The notes beneath the pieces were generated by a model that saw only the letters and a program-made list of their open reading frames with translations, did no database searches and was not told where the DNA came from. A DNA stretch of 60,113 nucleotides, from positions 1 through 60,113 of the forward strand of contig JAFXDC010000002.1 in the NCBI GenBank assembly GCA_017516345.1, given 5' to 3'. The position numbers and the translations under genes were made by a program. This document shows positions 42,386 through 50,703 of this stretch, piece by piece; positions within the stretch are counted from its first letter, which is position 1, and every line of letters begins with the position of its first letter. Source of the stretch: Clostridia bacterium. GTDB taxonomy: Bacteria; Bacillota; Clostridia; Christensenellales; QALW01.

Positions 42386-42965
42386 GGTGGTACAGTATTC
42401 TAGTCAGCATTGGTTGTCTTGAAGGCGGGGCTAAAATATCGTCAAAGGGCATATCGATGAAGTTTCTGGTGCAGGCTTGAAACGCCCAGTTTTGGGTCTG
42501 TGCTGGGAGTTAAGGAGGACGGGCGATCCGCAATGGCATGCGGGCGTTGACCCAGCCTCCGTGGAGACATACTTGGGTAGCTGTCTGCTCAGGCAGATGC
42601 TACTGGGTATGAAGAACCTGCTATGCGGTGGCTTTGCCGCTGTGTACAGTGTAGCCTGTCTTGAAGTGGTAATGAGGGAAATGGGAATACGCAGCTGCGT
42701 CCACGGCCATGGAGCTGTCTGCGATGGCCCTTTGAAATCCTTACTGCAAAAGAGACTAGGGACAGTCTCTGCTGTCGGGGAAATCCCCTAGACTGATCGT
42801 CTGTTATGGATTATAGTGTGGTCTAAGTGGTTATCGAGCGCAAGCGTCAGTGATGCGTTTGTGCGGTCTTTAAAGGGAAACCGCTTCATCGGCGACGGGG
42901 AGCAGACCGTAGGGAAATCCGGCTCGACCTAAGCCGCAAGGTTTACAGGGCAGACTGCCACCTTA
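42386..42965 (+). ncRNA. OLE RNA (ornate large extremophilic RNA)
   Basis: This 580-base non-coding stretch lies directly before oapA in the dxs-nadK-argR-recN neighbourhood where OLE RNAs of Firmicutes are known. It is packed with stems: 42574-42608 (GTAGC..GCTAC around TCAG), 42751-42770 (AGAGACT/AGTCTCT), 42863-42884 (GCGGT/ACCGC) and GGGGAAATCCCC near 42778. Its length is close to the roughly 600 bases of known OLE RNAs. OLE forms a membrane-linked ribonucleoprotein with OapA and OapB and supports growth under cold, alcohol or metal stress in Bacillus halodurans. I call it from gene context, size and structure; a covariance-model search was not run. Both ends are approximate. Confidence 0.88.
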
Positions 42966-43023
42966 TTTTTTATATTTCAAACGGCATATGCCGTATGCTC
43001 TTTTTCACAAGCGGAGAACAATA

Positions 43024-43581
43024 ATGAAAATTAAAGAAAAGCATAATAAAAAGAATTCGGGAGCGCGATGGACTGCAACCGTTACGGTTTTGTCCTTTGT
43101 GCTTACCGTTATTTTTTCATTTTTGGCGGAATCAGTAACCGAGGCGGCATCTGTGGTGCTGTCCGTGTTGATAATCCTTGTGCTCATTATAATAAGCATA
43201 ATAGCAGATATTGTGGGTACTGCGGTCACCGTGTGTGACGCGACCCCTCTTGCGGCAATGTCCAGCCGTAAGGTGAGGGGAGCAAAATCTGCGTTAAGGC
43301 TTATCCATAACAGCGAAAAGGTAGCAAGCGTGTGCTGTGATGTGATCGGTGATATCTGCGGTATCGTAACAGGTGCCGCAACCACTGCAATAGTGTATAT
43401 GATAATCTCCTCCGGCGGCGAGGGAGCCCGTCTTTGGATATCCATCCTGCTCAGCGCCTCGGTAGCATGTCTCACCATAGGAGGAAAGGCTTTTGGCAAA
43501 AAGCTCGCACATAAAAAAAGTAAGGATATCGTGTATCTGATAGGAAGAGTATTTTCTATAGCCGATAAGAGTGATAAATAA
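43024..43581 (+). CDS. oapA: OLE-associated protein OapA
   Basis: The 185-aa membrane protein has four predicted segments (about 16-35, 42-64, 110-128, 135-153). A conserved polar block lies between the second and third, IADIVGTAV then ATPLAAMSSRKVRGAK, then HNSEKVASVC and DVIGDICGI. This is the OapA family, often annotated as CorB-like. It binds the OLE RNA and places it at the membrane. Start ATG 43024 has GGAG seven bases upstream; an ATG at 42988 is in frame but lies in the RNA's 3' flank. It overlaps the start of dxs. Confidence 0.93.
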   Translation: MKIKEKHNKKNSGARWTATVTVLSFVLTVIFSFLAESVTEAASVVLSVLIILVLIIISIIADIVGTAVTVCDATPLAAMSSRKVRGAKSALRLIHNSEKVASVCCDVIGDICGIVTGAATTAIVYMIISSGGEGARLWISILLSASVACLTIGGKAFGKKLAHKKSKDIVYLIGRVFSIADKSDK

Positions 43582-45382
43582 CGTGTATTGCATAAGTGAC
43601 GTTAAAAAAATGAATATTGCTCAGCTCAATGATGCCGCAAGGGAAATACGAGAGGAGCTTGTGCGGGCTACAGATCAAAACGGGGGACATCTTGCCTCGA
43701 ATCTCGGGACCGTAGAGCTTACCCTGGCGCTTCATTGCGTTTTTGATTCCCCACGCGATAAGATGGTTTTCGACGTTGGACATCAGGCGTATACCCATAA
43801 GCTGCTTACGGGCAGAAGCCTCGAGGGTATGCGCCACGCAAACGGAGTCAGCGGATTCCCCGATTTTAACGAAAGTGAGCATGATCCGTTTATCGTGGGA
43901 CATAGCGCAACCGCCGTCTCCACCGCTCTGGGACTAGCGCGCGCAAGGGATATAAAGGATGAGGATTTTCATATAATTGCAGTCGTGGGGGACGGTGCCT
44001 TCGGAGGAGGAATGAATCTTGAGGCGGTAAACGACCTTGGATTTAACCCTACAAGACTTATAATTGTGCTTAACGATAACGGTATGTCCATCTCCCGTAA
44101 CGTTGGTGCGCTCAGCAGACATATGCTCAAGCTTCGTACCGCAAAGGGCTACGTAGGCTTCAAAAAGGGGATGGAACGCTTTTTAAAGGGACTTCCGTGT
44201 GGGAATTTCATCTTTAAAGCCGCGCTTAACGTTAAAAACTTCTTCAGACGTATGCTTATCGGCACCACTGTGTTTGATAATATGGGTATTAAGTTCATCG
44301 GTTCGGTGGACGGACACAATATCCCGGAGCTTAAAAATATCCTCCAAAGAGCAAAGGAAGAGACTGTGCCGGTGCTGGTGCAGATCCGTACCCTGAAGGG
44401 TAAGGGAGCTGAAAAGGCGGAAAATGATCCTGTAGCCTACCACGGTGTGGCTTCCGCGCTCGCAAACGGTAAAAAGGAGAAGACCTTTACCAAAAGCTTT
44501 GGTGCGTTTCTTACGGATATGGCACGGGAAAACGAAAAAATATGCGCCATTACTGCAGGAATGACCGATTCTACGGGTCTTAGAGCCTTTGCAGATGCGC
44601 ATCACGACAGATTCTTTGATGTCGGCATTGCCGAGCAGCATGCCTTCGGACTTGCCGCGGGGCTTGCCAAGGGGGGGATGCGCCCCGTTGTTGCGATATA
44701 TTCCACATTCCTTCAGCGCGGTGCGGATCAGATATTCCACGATATTGCCCTTCAACGGCTTCCGGTGGTGATGTGCATCGACCGCGCGGGCTTTGTGGGT
44801 CAGGACGGACAGACTCATCAGGGCGCATACGATATAGCCATACTCAGGGCACAGGGAATAAAGATCATGGCACCGGCAGATCCGTATCAGCTTAAACAGA
44901 TGCTTAATTATGCATTCACTCTTGATGTCCCTTGTGCTATAAGGTACCCAAAGGGAGGCGGATGCTGCTTGCCGCAGTGCGAGCTTGTCCCGGACAGATG
45001 GCAGAGTGTCAAAAAGGGAGAGGATTGTATCATCGTAACCTTTGGGGCATTGCTTTCTCAGGCCTTAGAGGCGGCGGGGCTCCTTGAAGCGGAAGGAATA
45101 AGTGTAGAGGTTGTAAATGCCTGCTTCCTGGCTCCTGATGCCCAATACATAAAGGATATCACTGCAAACAGCCTTTTCGTGCTTGAGGACAACGCATACG
45201 CAGGTGGGCTTGCCGAGGCTATAGCCGGTCTTGTGCAGAATAATGAGAGTATAAAACACTTTGCTTCGGTAAGCGGCGAGGCGGGCTTTAATATCCATGA
45301 TGATGTTTTCGCTCAGCTTAAAGCAGCAGGACTTGACGCGGCTTCCATAGCTGAGCTTGTTAAAAATACCGTTCGCACTTAG
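43571..45382 (+). CDS. dxs: 1-deoxy-D-xylulose-5-phosphate synthase
   Basis: The 603-aa protein is a thiamine-diphosphate enzyme. It condenses pyruvate and glyceraldehyde 3-phosphate in the first step of the MEP isoprenoid pathway. Visible marks are SHLA-type start block GGHLASNLG, the ThDP/Mg site GDGAFGGGMNLEAVND, the catalytic Glu in IAEQHAFGLAAGLA and the C-terminal transketolase domain. The start is unclear: GTG 43571 overlaps oapA, GTG 43583 is close, and ATG 43610 would drop conserved residues. The slight shortness compared with about 620-640 aa is in loops. Confidence 0.95.
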   Translation: MINNVYCISDVKKMNIAQLNDAAREIREELVRATDQNGGHLASNLGTVELTLALHCVFDSPRDKMVFDVGHQAYTHKLLTGRSLEGMRHANGVSGFPDFNESEHDPFIVGHSATAVSTALGLARARDIKDEDFHIIAVVGDGAFGGGMNLEAVNDLGFNPTRLIIVLNDNGMSISRNVGALSRHMLKLRTAKGYVGFKKGMERFLKGLPCGNFIFKAALNVKNFFRRMLIGTTVFDNMGIKFIGSVDGHNIPELKNILQRAKEETVPVLVQIRTLKGKGAEKAENDPVAYHGVASALANGKKEKTFTKSFGAFLTDMARENEKICAITAGMTDSTGLRAFADAHHDRFFDVGIAEQHAFGLAAGLAKGGMRPVVAIYSTFLQRGADQIFHDIALQRLPVVMCIDRAGFVGQDGQTHQGAYDIAILRAQGIKIMAPADPYQLKQMLNYAFTLDVPCAIRYPKGGGCCLPQCELVPDRWQSVKKGEDCIIVTFGALLSQALEAAGLLEAEGISVEVVNACFLAPDAQYIKDITANSLFVLEDNAYAGGLAEAIAGLVQNNESIKHFASVSGEAGFNIHDDVFAQLKAAGLDAASIAELVKNTVRT

Positions 45383-45427
45383 GCTGAGAGTGGATCTTAT
45401 AAGTAAAAATCATAATATAAGTAATTT

Positions 45428-45455
45428 AAGGTCGATTTTTTCGACCTTTTTTTAA
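45428..45455 (+). terminator. Terminator of dxs
   Basis: AAGGTCGA and TCGACCTT pair around TTTTT, followed by a T-run. Confidence 0.85.
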
Positions 45456-45474
45456 TTTTTTTCTTTATTCACTA

Positions 45475-45503
45475 TTGTATATTTATTCATTTTGTAGTAT
45501 AAT
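45475..45503 (+). promoter_or_regulatory. Promoter of nadK operon
   Basis: TTGTAT (45475-45480), 17 bases, TATAAT (45498-45503). It probably drives nadK-argR-recN. Confidence 0.65.
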
Positions 45504-45544
45504 ATCAACATAAAGCATTTAAAATATTATTTTTGGAGCATATC

Positions 45545-46375
45545 ATGCTTAAAACAATAGGAATATACGTAAATACCGATAAGGATACAAATATGTCCTG
45601 CGATCATATTGCGCAGGTGCTTGTTGATAACGGCTTTACCCCAAGAATACTTAGCTGTGCGGGCCTGTGCTGTAAGACCGAGGAGATAGTAAGCTTTATC
45701 AAAAACGTCGATGCGGTCTTTACCCTTGGCGGAGACGGCACTCTTTTGATGATATCCAAGCTTTGCGCACGCTTTCAGGTGCCGGTGCTGGGTATAAATC
45801 TTGGTAGAGTGGGCTTTTTGTCCGAGGTGGAGCTTATGGACGTGGATAAGGCTATCCGTGCACTCAAGAACGGCGAGTATGTCGTTAACAATAGAATGAT
45901 GTTAGAGTGCAGAGTGGAGGATAAGGTCTATTATGCCCTTAACGAGGTGGTGCTTCACCGAGATATGGCGGAGCATATGCTCAATATAAAGCTTAGCGCC
46001 CGAGAACAGTCGGTGGGTAGCTTTTACGCCGACGGCGTACTGGTTGCCTCTCCAACGGGCAGTACCGCGTATAATCTCTCTGCGGGAGGCCCTATAGCCG
46101 CCCCCGATGCCGAGGTCATGCTGCTTACTCCCATCAGCGCACATACCTTGCGGGCAAGACCCTATGTTTTCAGCGCCAAAGAGGTGCTGCAGATAAACGG
46201 CGAGGAGGGCATTATAAGCGCCCTTGCAATAGACGGTGCTCAGGTCAAAAGGGGAGACGGCATAACGGTCACGGTAAGGCGTGCCGAGTTTGACGCAAGG
46301 TTTATATCCCTTAAAAATAAAAATTTTTACAGCGTTCTTTCCTCAAAGCTCAACGAGTGGAGCACAGTAGAATAA
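45545..46375 (+). CDS. nadK: NAD kinase
   Basis: The 276-aa protein has the GGDGTLL motif (near 60) and SPTGSTAYNLSAGGP (near 170) of the NAD kinase family. It phosphorylates NAD to NADP. Start ATG 45545 follows GGAG by six bases; an upstream TTG is also in frame. It is first in the nadK-argR-recN cluster that is conserved in Firmicutes. Confidence 0.94.
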   Translation: MLKTIGIYVNTDKDTNMSCDHIAQVLVDNGFTPRILSCAGLCCKTEEIVSFIKNVDAVFTLGGDGTLLMISKLCARFQVPVLGINLGRVGFLSEVELMDVDKAIRALKNGEYVVNNRMMLECRVEDKVYYALNEVVLHRDMAEHMLNIKLSAREQSVGSFYADGVLVASPTGSTAYNLSAGGPIAAPDAEVMLLTPISAHTLRARPYVFSAKEVLQINGEEGIISALAIDGAQVKRGDGITVTVRRAEFDARFISLKNKNFYSVLSSKLNEWSTVE

Positions 46376-46410
46376 ATAAAAATAATATCATGAATAGGTA
46401 GGATAAAAAA

Positions 46411-46860
46411 ATGAAAGCATCACGACAGATAAGGATTTTAGAGCTTATTAAGAATAAGAGCATCCAGACTCAGGAGGAGCTTGCTAATGCTCTTAAAAAC
46501 GAAGGCTATGACGTAACTCAGGCCACCGTCTCAAGGGATATTAAGGAGCTTAATCTGATCAAGACCATTTCGGCCGACGGTAGCTATCGCTACAGCGTTG
46601 TAAGCGGAGTCAAGCAGGATCAACAGGATAGACTCCACAAAATATTTGCCAGCACCGTCCTTAAGGTGCAAAGTGCAAACAATATCATCGTGCTTAAGAC
46701 CATGCAGGGAAGTGCCAATACTGTTGCGGTGGTGATAGACTCGTTAAATAATGACGATATCCTTGGCTCGGTTGCCGGAGATGACACCGTTATTATAATT
46801 GTCCGCTCCAACGAAAAGGTGGCAAGCATAGAGAATCTTATTAAGGATCTGATCCGTTAA
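46411..46860 (+). CDS. argR: Arginine repressor
   Basis: The 149-aa protein has an N-terminal winged helix (about 1-70, with QATVSRDIKELNLIK) and a C-terminal oligomerisation and arginine-binding domain (SVAGDDTVIIIV). It represses arginine biosynthesis and may activate catabolism when arginine is bound. It lies between nadK and recN, as in Bacillus. Start ATG follows AGGAT. Confidence 0.94.
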   Translation: MKASRQIRILELIKNKSIQTQEELANALKNEGYDVTQATVSRDIKELNLIKTISADGSYRYSVVSGVKQDQQDRLHKIFASTVLKVQSANNIIVLKTMQGSANTVAVVIDSLNNDDILGSVAGDDTVIIIVRSNEKVASIENLIKDLIR

Positions 46861-46870
46861 GGAGGAGCCA

Positions 46871-48562
46871 ATGCTTTATAGTCTGAGCATAAAAAACGTT
46901 GCGTTGATCGACAATGCCTCCATCACCCTCGAGGATGGCTTTAACGTTCTAAGCGGCGAAACGGGTGCGGGTAAATCCATAGTGGTGGACTCGCTCAATC
47001 TTCTGCTTGGCGACAGGACCGACCGCGACCTTGTTCGTACCGGAACCGATATGGCACAGATCGAAGGGGTGTTCTTTGTTTCGAGCGCGGTTGCGGAGTC
47101 TGTATGCAGGGAGCTTGATGTTGAGCTTGAGGAGGATAATATGCTTCTGGTGCGCAGAAGCGTTACAAGCGACGGCAGAAGCACCGTCAAGGTCAACGGC
47201 AGAACGGTTACTGTTTCAGCACTCAGAAGGGGTATGCAGTACGTGGTGGATATCTACGGTCAGCACGAGCATCAAGCACTGCTGAAAAAGGAAAATCATA
47301 TTGTTTTTCTTGATAATTATGCCGCGGATGATATTTCTGTAGAAAAAAACGAATGTCAAAAATGCTACGAGCAGTATATTAGCGTGCGAAATAAGCTTAA
47401 TGCGGATTGGGGAAGTGAGGCAGAGAGGGAGCGTCGCATAGATATTCTTCGCTTCCAGATAGAGGAGATAGCCTCAGCCGAGCTTTATGATTCGGAGGAA
47501 GAGGAGCTTGCAAAACGAAAGAAATTCCTCCAGAGCATCGAGCTTATAGCGGAGACCCTTCAGCAGGTGCATTATAGCCTGAACGACGAGGGCGGTGTCT
47601 GTGAAGCTCTGTCCGAGTCGGCAAAGAGCATGGAGCGTATTGCGGATAAGGATGATTATTATAATACCCTTGCAGAGCGTCTTCGTTCGCTAAGCTATGA
47701 CGCTCAGGATATATCCGAGGAGGTCAGCTCCTGCCTTGACGGTGTGGACGGCTCGGAGGGAGAGCTTGATAAGGTGGAGGCAAGACTTCAGCTTATCCGA
47801 GACCTTAAGCGCAAATACGGCGCAGACGTTGCTGCCGTGCTTGCCTTTATGGAGGAAGCCCGCAAGGAGCTTGACAGACTTGAGCATGCCGAGGCAACGG
47901 TGACAGAGCTTGAAAAAGCACTAAAAAAGGCCAAGGCGGCCTTGAATAATGCGTGTGAGCAATTGTCCTCAAAGCGCAAAAAAGCCGCGGAAAAGCTGGA
48001 AAAGGAGCTCTCCTGCGAGCTTAAGGAGCTTGGCATGAGGAGCGCTGAGTTTAAAATAAGCTTCGAGCGCTTGAATGATCCCGAATTTACCGCTGACGGC
48101 TTTGATGTAGTGGAATTTCTTTTTTCCGCAAACCTCGGTGAACCCCTCAAACCCCTTGTAAAGGTAATATCCGGTGGTGAAATGAGTCGCTTTATGCTGG
48201 CGGTAAAGAGCATACTTGCCGATAACGATAACATCGGTACCATGGTCTTTGATGAGATCGATACCGGTATCAGCGGGCGAATGGCTCAGGTCACCGCGGA
48301 AAAAATGGCAAGGATAGCTCATAGGCACCAGGTGATATGCGTTACTCATCTGCCACAGATCGCCGCTATGGCAAGCGCTCATTTCTATATCGAAAAAAAC
48401 GAGAGGGACGGAAGCACCCGCACTACTCTTGAGCCGCTTAAGGGAGAGGGAAGGGCAAGTGAGATAGCTCGTCTTTCCGGAGGTGACACCACCTCGATAG
48501 CGGTAGCGCATGCAAAGGAAATGCTTAAAAGCGCGCAGGATTTCAGAGATTCATTTAACTGA
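46871..48562 (+). CDS. recN: DNA repair protein RecN
   Basis: The 563-aa SMC-like protein has a Walker A GETGAGKSIV (near 31), two coiled-coil arms (about 160-230 and 290-390), the signature SGGEMSRFMLA and Walker B MVFDEIDTGISG. It acts early in double-strand break repair. The start is ATG after AAGGAGG, ten bases from argR. A bidirectional terminator follows. Confidence 0.95.
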   Translation: MLYSLSIKNVALIDNASITLEDGFNVLSGETGAGKSIVVDSLNLLLGDRTDRDLVRTGTDMAQIEGVFFVSSAVAESVCRELDVELEEDNMLLVRRSVTSDGRSTVKVNGRTVTVSALRRGMQYVVDIYGQHEHQALLKKENHIVFLDNYAADDISVEKNECQKCYEQYISVRNKLNADWGSEAERERRIDILRFQIEEIASAELYDSEEEELAKRKKFLQSIELIAETLQQVHYSLNDEGGVCEALSESAKSMERIADKDDYYNTLAERLRSLSYDAQDISEEVSSCLDGVDGSEGELDKVEARLQLIRDLKRKYGADVAAVLAFMEEARKELDRLEHAEATVTELEKALKKAKAALNNACEQLSSKRKKAAEKLEKELSCELKELGMRSAEFKISFERLNDPEFTADGFDVVEFLFSANLGEPLKPLVKVISGGEMSRFMLAVKSILADNDNIGTMVFDEIDTGISGRMAQVTAEKMARIAHRHQVICVTHLPQIAAMASAHFYIEKNERDGSTRTTLEPLKGEGRASEIARLSGGDTTSIAVAHAKEMLKSAQDFRDSFN

Positions 48563-48568
48563 AAAAAT

Positions 48569-48606
48569 AAGCACTTATGAGATGAACCTCGTAAGTGCTT
48601 TTTATA
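48569..48606. terminator. Bidirectional terminator
   Basis: AAGCACTTATGAG pairs with CTCGTAAGTGCTT around ATGAAC, with T-run beyond. It ends recN and the convergent cysteine-synthase-like gene. Confidence 0.85.
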
Positions 48607-48608
48607 TT

Positions 48609-49559
48609 TTATATAACTATATAGCTTTCGTTTTGGTCAAACAGACCGGTTCCGAGATATCGCTCCCCCGTATCGGGCAGGATGGCAACTATCATTTTGC
48701 TTGCATTTTGCGGCATTCTTGCAAGCTGAAGTGCCGCGTGTACCACCGCTCCACTTGATATTCCCGCAAGTATTCCGTCGTTTGCCGCCAAGCCTACACA
48801 TCCGCCAAATGCATTGAGGCTCTTTACGGGATAGACCTCGTCGATGACCTTGCGGTTTATAAGGGGTGGATATTCATCAGTGCTAAATCCGCGTATCCCG
48901 TGAGAAGCGGGCTCCTTTCCTCCGAGCAGAAGCTGGGATTCCTCTGCCTCTACGGCTACTACCTCTATATCTTTATTTTTTCGTTTTAAATGCTCGGCAA
49001 TGCCTGTTATGGTGGCGCCGCTACCTACTCCCGCCACGATTATGTCCACCTTGCCGTCTGTGTCACGCCATATTTCGCGACCGATAGCGCGGTATGCGCT
49101 TATCGTTGTGGTATTATAGAACAAGCGCGGACGGTATGCTTCGGGATATTTCTTGCATAGCTGATCCGCCTTTTTATTTGCCCCCATCAATCCCTGAGAG
49201 CCGGGAGTAAGGATCACCTGTACGCCATATGCGTGAAGCAGGGAATAGTGCTTATTATCCTCGGTATCCGCCATTACGATAACAAGCTTATAATTCTTTG
49301 CCGCGCATACTATGGCAAGTCCAACGGCGGTGTTTAAATTGGTCGCCTCAATAACGAGCTGTTGATTCGCACCGAGATGCCCTGCCTTTTCGGCCTTTTC
49401 AATGCAGTACAGTGCTGCGCGTATCTTTACACTTCCGCCGGGATTTTCCCCCTCAAGCTTAACGTAGATATTTTTGTCAACGTGGCTTACCTCACACAGC
49501 TTATCAAGCTTTATAAGAGGTGTGTTTCCAATATATGATAATATATTTTGGTTAGACAT
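48609..49559 (-). CDS. Divergent cysteine-synthase-like PLP enzyme
   Basis: The 316-aa protein is a fold-type II PLP enzyme of the cysteine synthase/cystathionine beta-synthase family (ILSYIGNTPLIKL start, GVGSGATITG phosphate loop, GISSGAVVHAA). The PLP Lys is in GGSVKIRAA (Lys45), where the family has SVKDR. The substrate loop reads TNLNTAVG (73-80) where cysteine synthases have TSGNTG. Two signature residues are thus replaced, which makes classical O-acetylserine sulfhydrylase activity uncertain. Start ATG 49559 follows GGAGGATCG. It lies beside prmA. Confidence 0.8.
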   Translation of the reverse strand: MSNQNILSYIGNTPLIKLDKLCEVSHVDKNIYVKLEGENPGGSVKIRAALYCIEKAEKAGHLGANQQLVIEATNLNTAVGLAIVCAAKNYKLVIVMADTEDNKHYSLLHAYGVQVILTPGSQGLMGANKKADQLCKKYPEAYRPRLFYNTTTISAYRAIGREIWRDTDGKVDIIVAGVGSGATITGIAEHLKRKNKDIEVVAVEAEESQLLLGGKEPASHGIRGFSTDEYPPLINRKVIDEVYPVKSLNAFGGCVGLAANDGILAGISSGAVVHAALQLARMPQNASKMIVAILPDTGERYLGTGLFDQNESYIVI

Positions 49560-49585
49560 ATCGATCCTCCAATGCACAAAAAGTG

Positions 49586-50527
49586 TTATCTTGTGGCGGC
49601 AATGGCTACCCATCCCTCCTGAGCACGTACCTTTTGGATCTTAAAGCCGTATTTCTCAAGGCATTCCTCAACGTCCTGCCTGCGTTCGTCAATGATTCCC
49701 GAAACGATATAAGTGCCGCCCTCTGCCAAAAGAGAGGGGATCGATGGAGTAAGACGGATGACGATATCCGCCACGATGTTTGCTGTTATGATGTCATATT
49801 TCCCGCTTACGCCCTTTACAAGGTCGGCCTGACGGAACTCCCCCTTGTGGGATACTTTGTTTTTCTCTGCGGTCTTAATGGCTACGTTGACTGAATTAAG
49901 GTCGATATCTACGCCCAATGCGTGCTCTGCACCAAGAAGAAGCGAGGCCACGGCAAGTATGCCGCTTCCACATCCTACGTCAAGAACTTGCTTGCCAAGG
50001 CAATCAATACTGTCAAGGGTCTCAAGGCAAAGCTTGGTCGTGGCGTGTCCGCCCGTACCAAAGGCACTGCCCGGGTCAATGGTAAGCACGGTGCGACCGT
50101 CGCGGTTATCATATTCCTCCCACGAGGGGCGAACGGTAAGCTTGTTGCCGATCTCAAGGGGATGAAAATATTTTTTCCAGGTATTTGCCCAATCCTCCTC
50201 ATTAACGCTTCCTATGCTTATTTCGAGACTGCCCGTGTCAAGCTCCTTTTCATCTGTCTTATACTGCTTTAAGGCGTCCTTAAGCATAACGAGAGTGTCT
50301 CTGCCTTGTTGGTTATCGGGAAGATATACCTGCACTCTTACACCGCCGTCGCCGCTTAGAAGAGATTCGTCAACGTAATCCCAAAGCTCACGGTTATTCT
50401 CCATAAATTCGGTCAGGTCGCTTTTGTCATTTATTGCCCAACACGATATCCCGCAGGATATAAGCAGACCGCCAATTGCCTCGGTTGCCTCGTGAGTCGT
50501 ATCAATGCTTATTTCAAACCATTCCAT
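49586..50527 (-). CDS. prmA: Ribosomal protein L11 methyltransferase
   Basis: The 313-aa protein has an N-terminal L11-recognition part (MEWFEISIDTTHEA start) and a C-terminal SAM methyltransferase domain with DPGSAFGTGGHATT (near 160), VLDVGCGSGILAVA and the NIVADI motif. It trimethylates L11. Start ATG is preceded by AAAGGAAG. Same direction as the next gene, but the terminator-type hairpin at 50641-50673 separates it from hppA. Confidence 0.95.
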   Translation of the reverse strand: MEWFEISIDTTHEATEAIGGLLISCGISCWAINDKSDLTEFMENNRELWDYVDESLLSGDGGVRVQVYLPDNQQGRDTLVMLKDALKQYKTDEKELDTGSLEISIGSVNEEDWANTWKKYFHPLEIGNKLTVRPSWEEYDNRDGRTVLTIDPGSAFGTGGHATTKLCLETLDSIDCLGKQVLDVGCGSGILAVASLLLGAEHALGVDIDLNSVNVAIKTAEKNKVSHKGEFRQADLVKGVSGKYDIITANIVADIVIRLTPSIPSLLAEGGTYIVSGIIDERRQDVEECLEKYGFKIQKVRAQEGWVAIAATR

Positions 50528-50640
50528 ATTGCTTCAACTTTCCTTATTTGTATAGTTTATATTTTATTATAACAGAATTACTCCCAATATGCAACTGCGG
50601 AGTCGTTTTTTACGGATAATGACACTAAAAAATGCAAACA

Positions 50641-50675
50641 AAAAAGGCTTATGTACAATACATAAGCCTTTTTTA
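50641..50675 (-). terminator. Terminator of hppA
   Basis: AAAAAGGCTTATGTA and TACATAAGCCTTTTT pair around CAA; T-run on both strands. Confidence 0.9.
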
Positions 50676-50703
50676 GTTGATGCTAAACCTTTGTATTCGT
50701 TTA

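Noticed and set aside
42477-42791. 104-codon open frame
   Set aside because: It lies inside the OLE RNA, has no ribosome binding site, is poor in coding character and overlaps strong stems.
42880-42965. RNase P RNA
   Set aside because: GGGAAATCCGGCTC recalls the GGAAAGTCCG of RNase P, but the other universal blocks are missing and the context fits OLE.
47969-48511. 180-codon frame on the minus strand
   Set aside because: Shadow of recN, whose ATPase motifs are clear on the plus strand.
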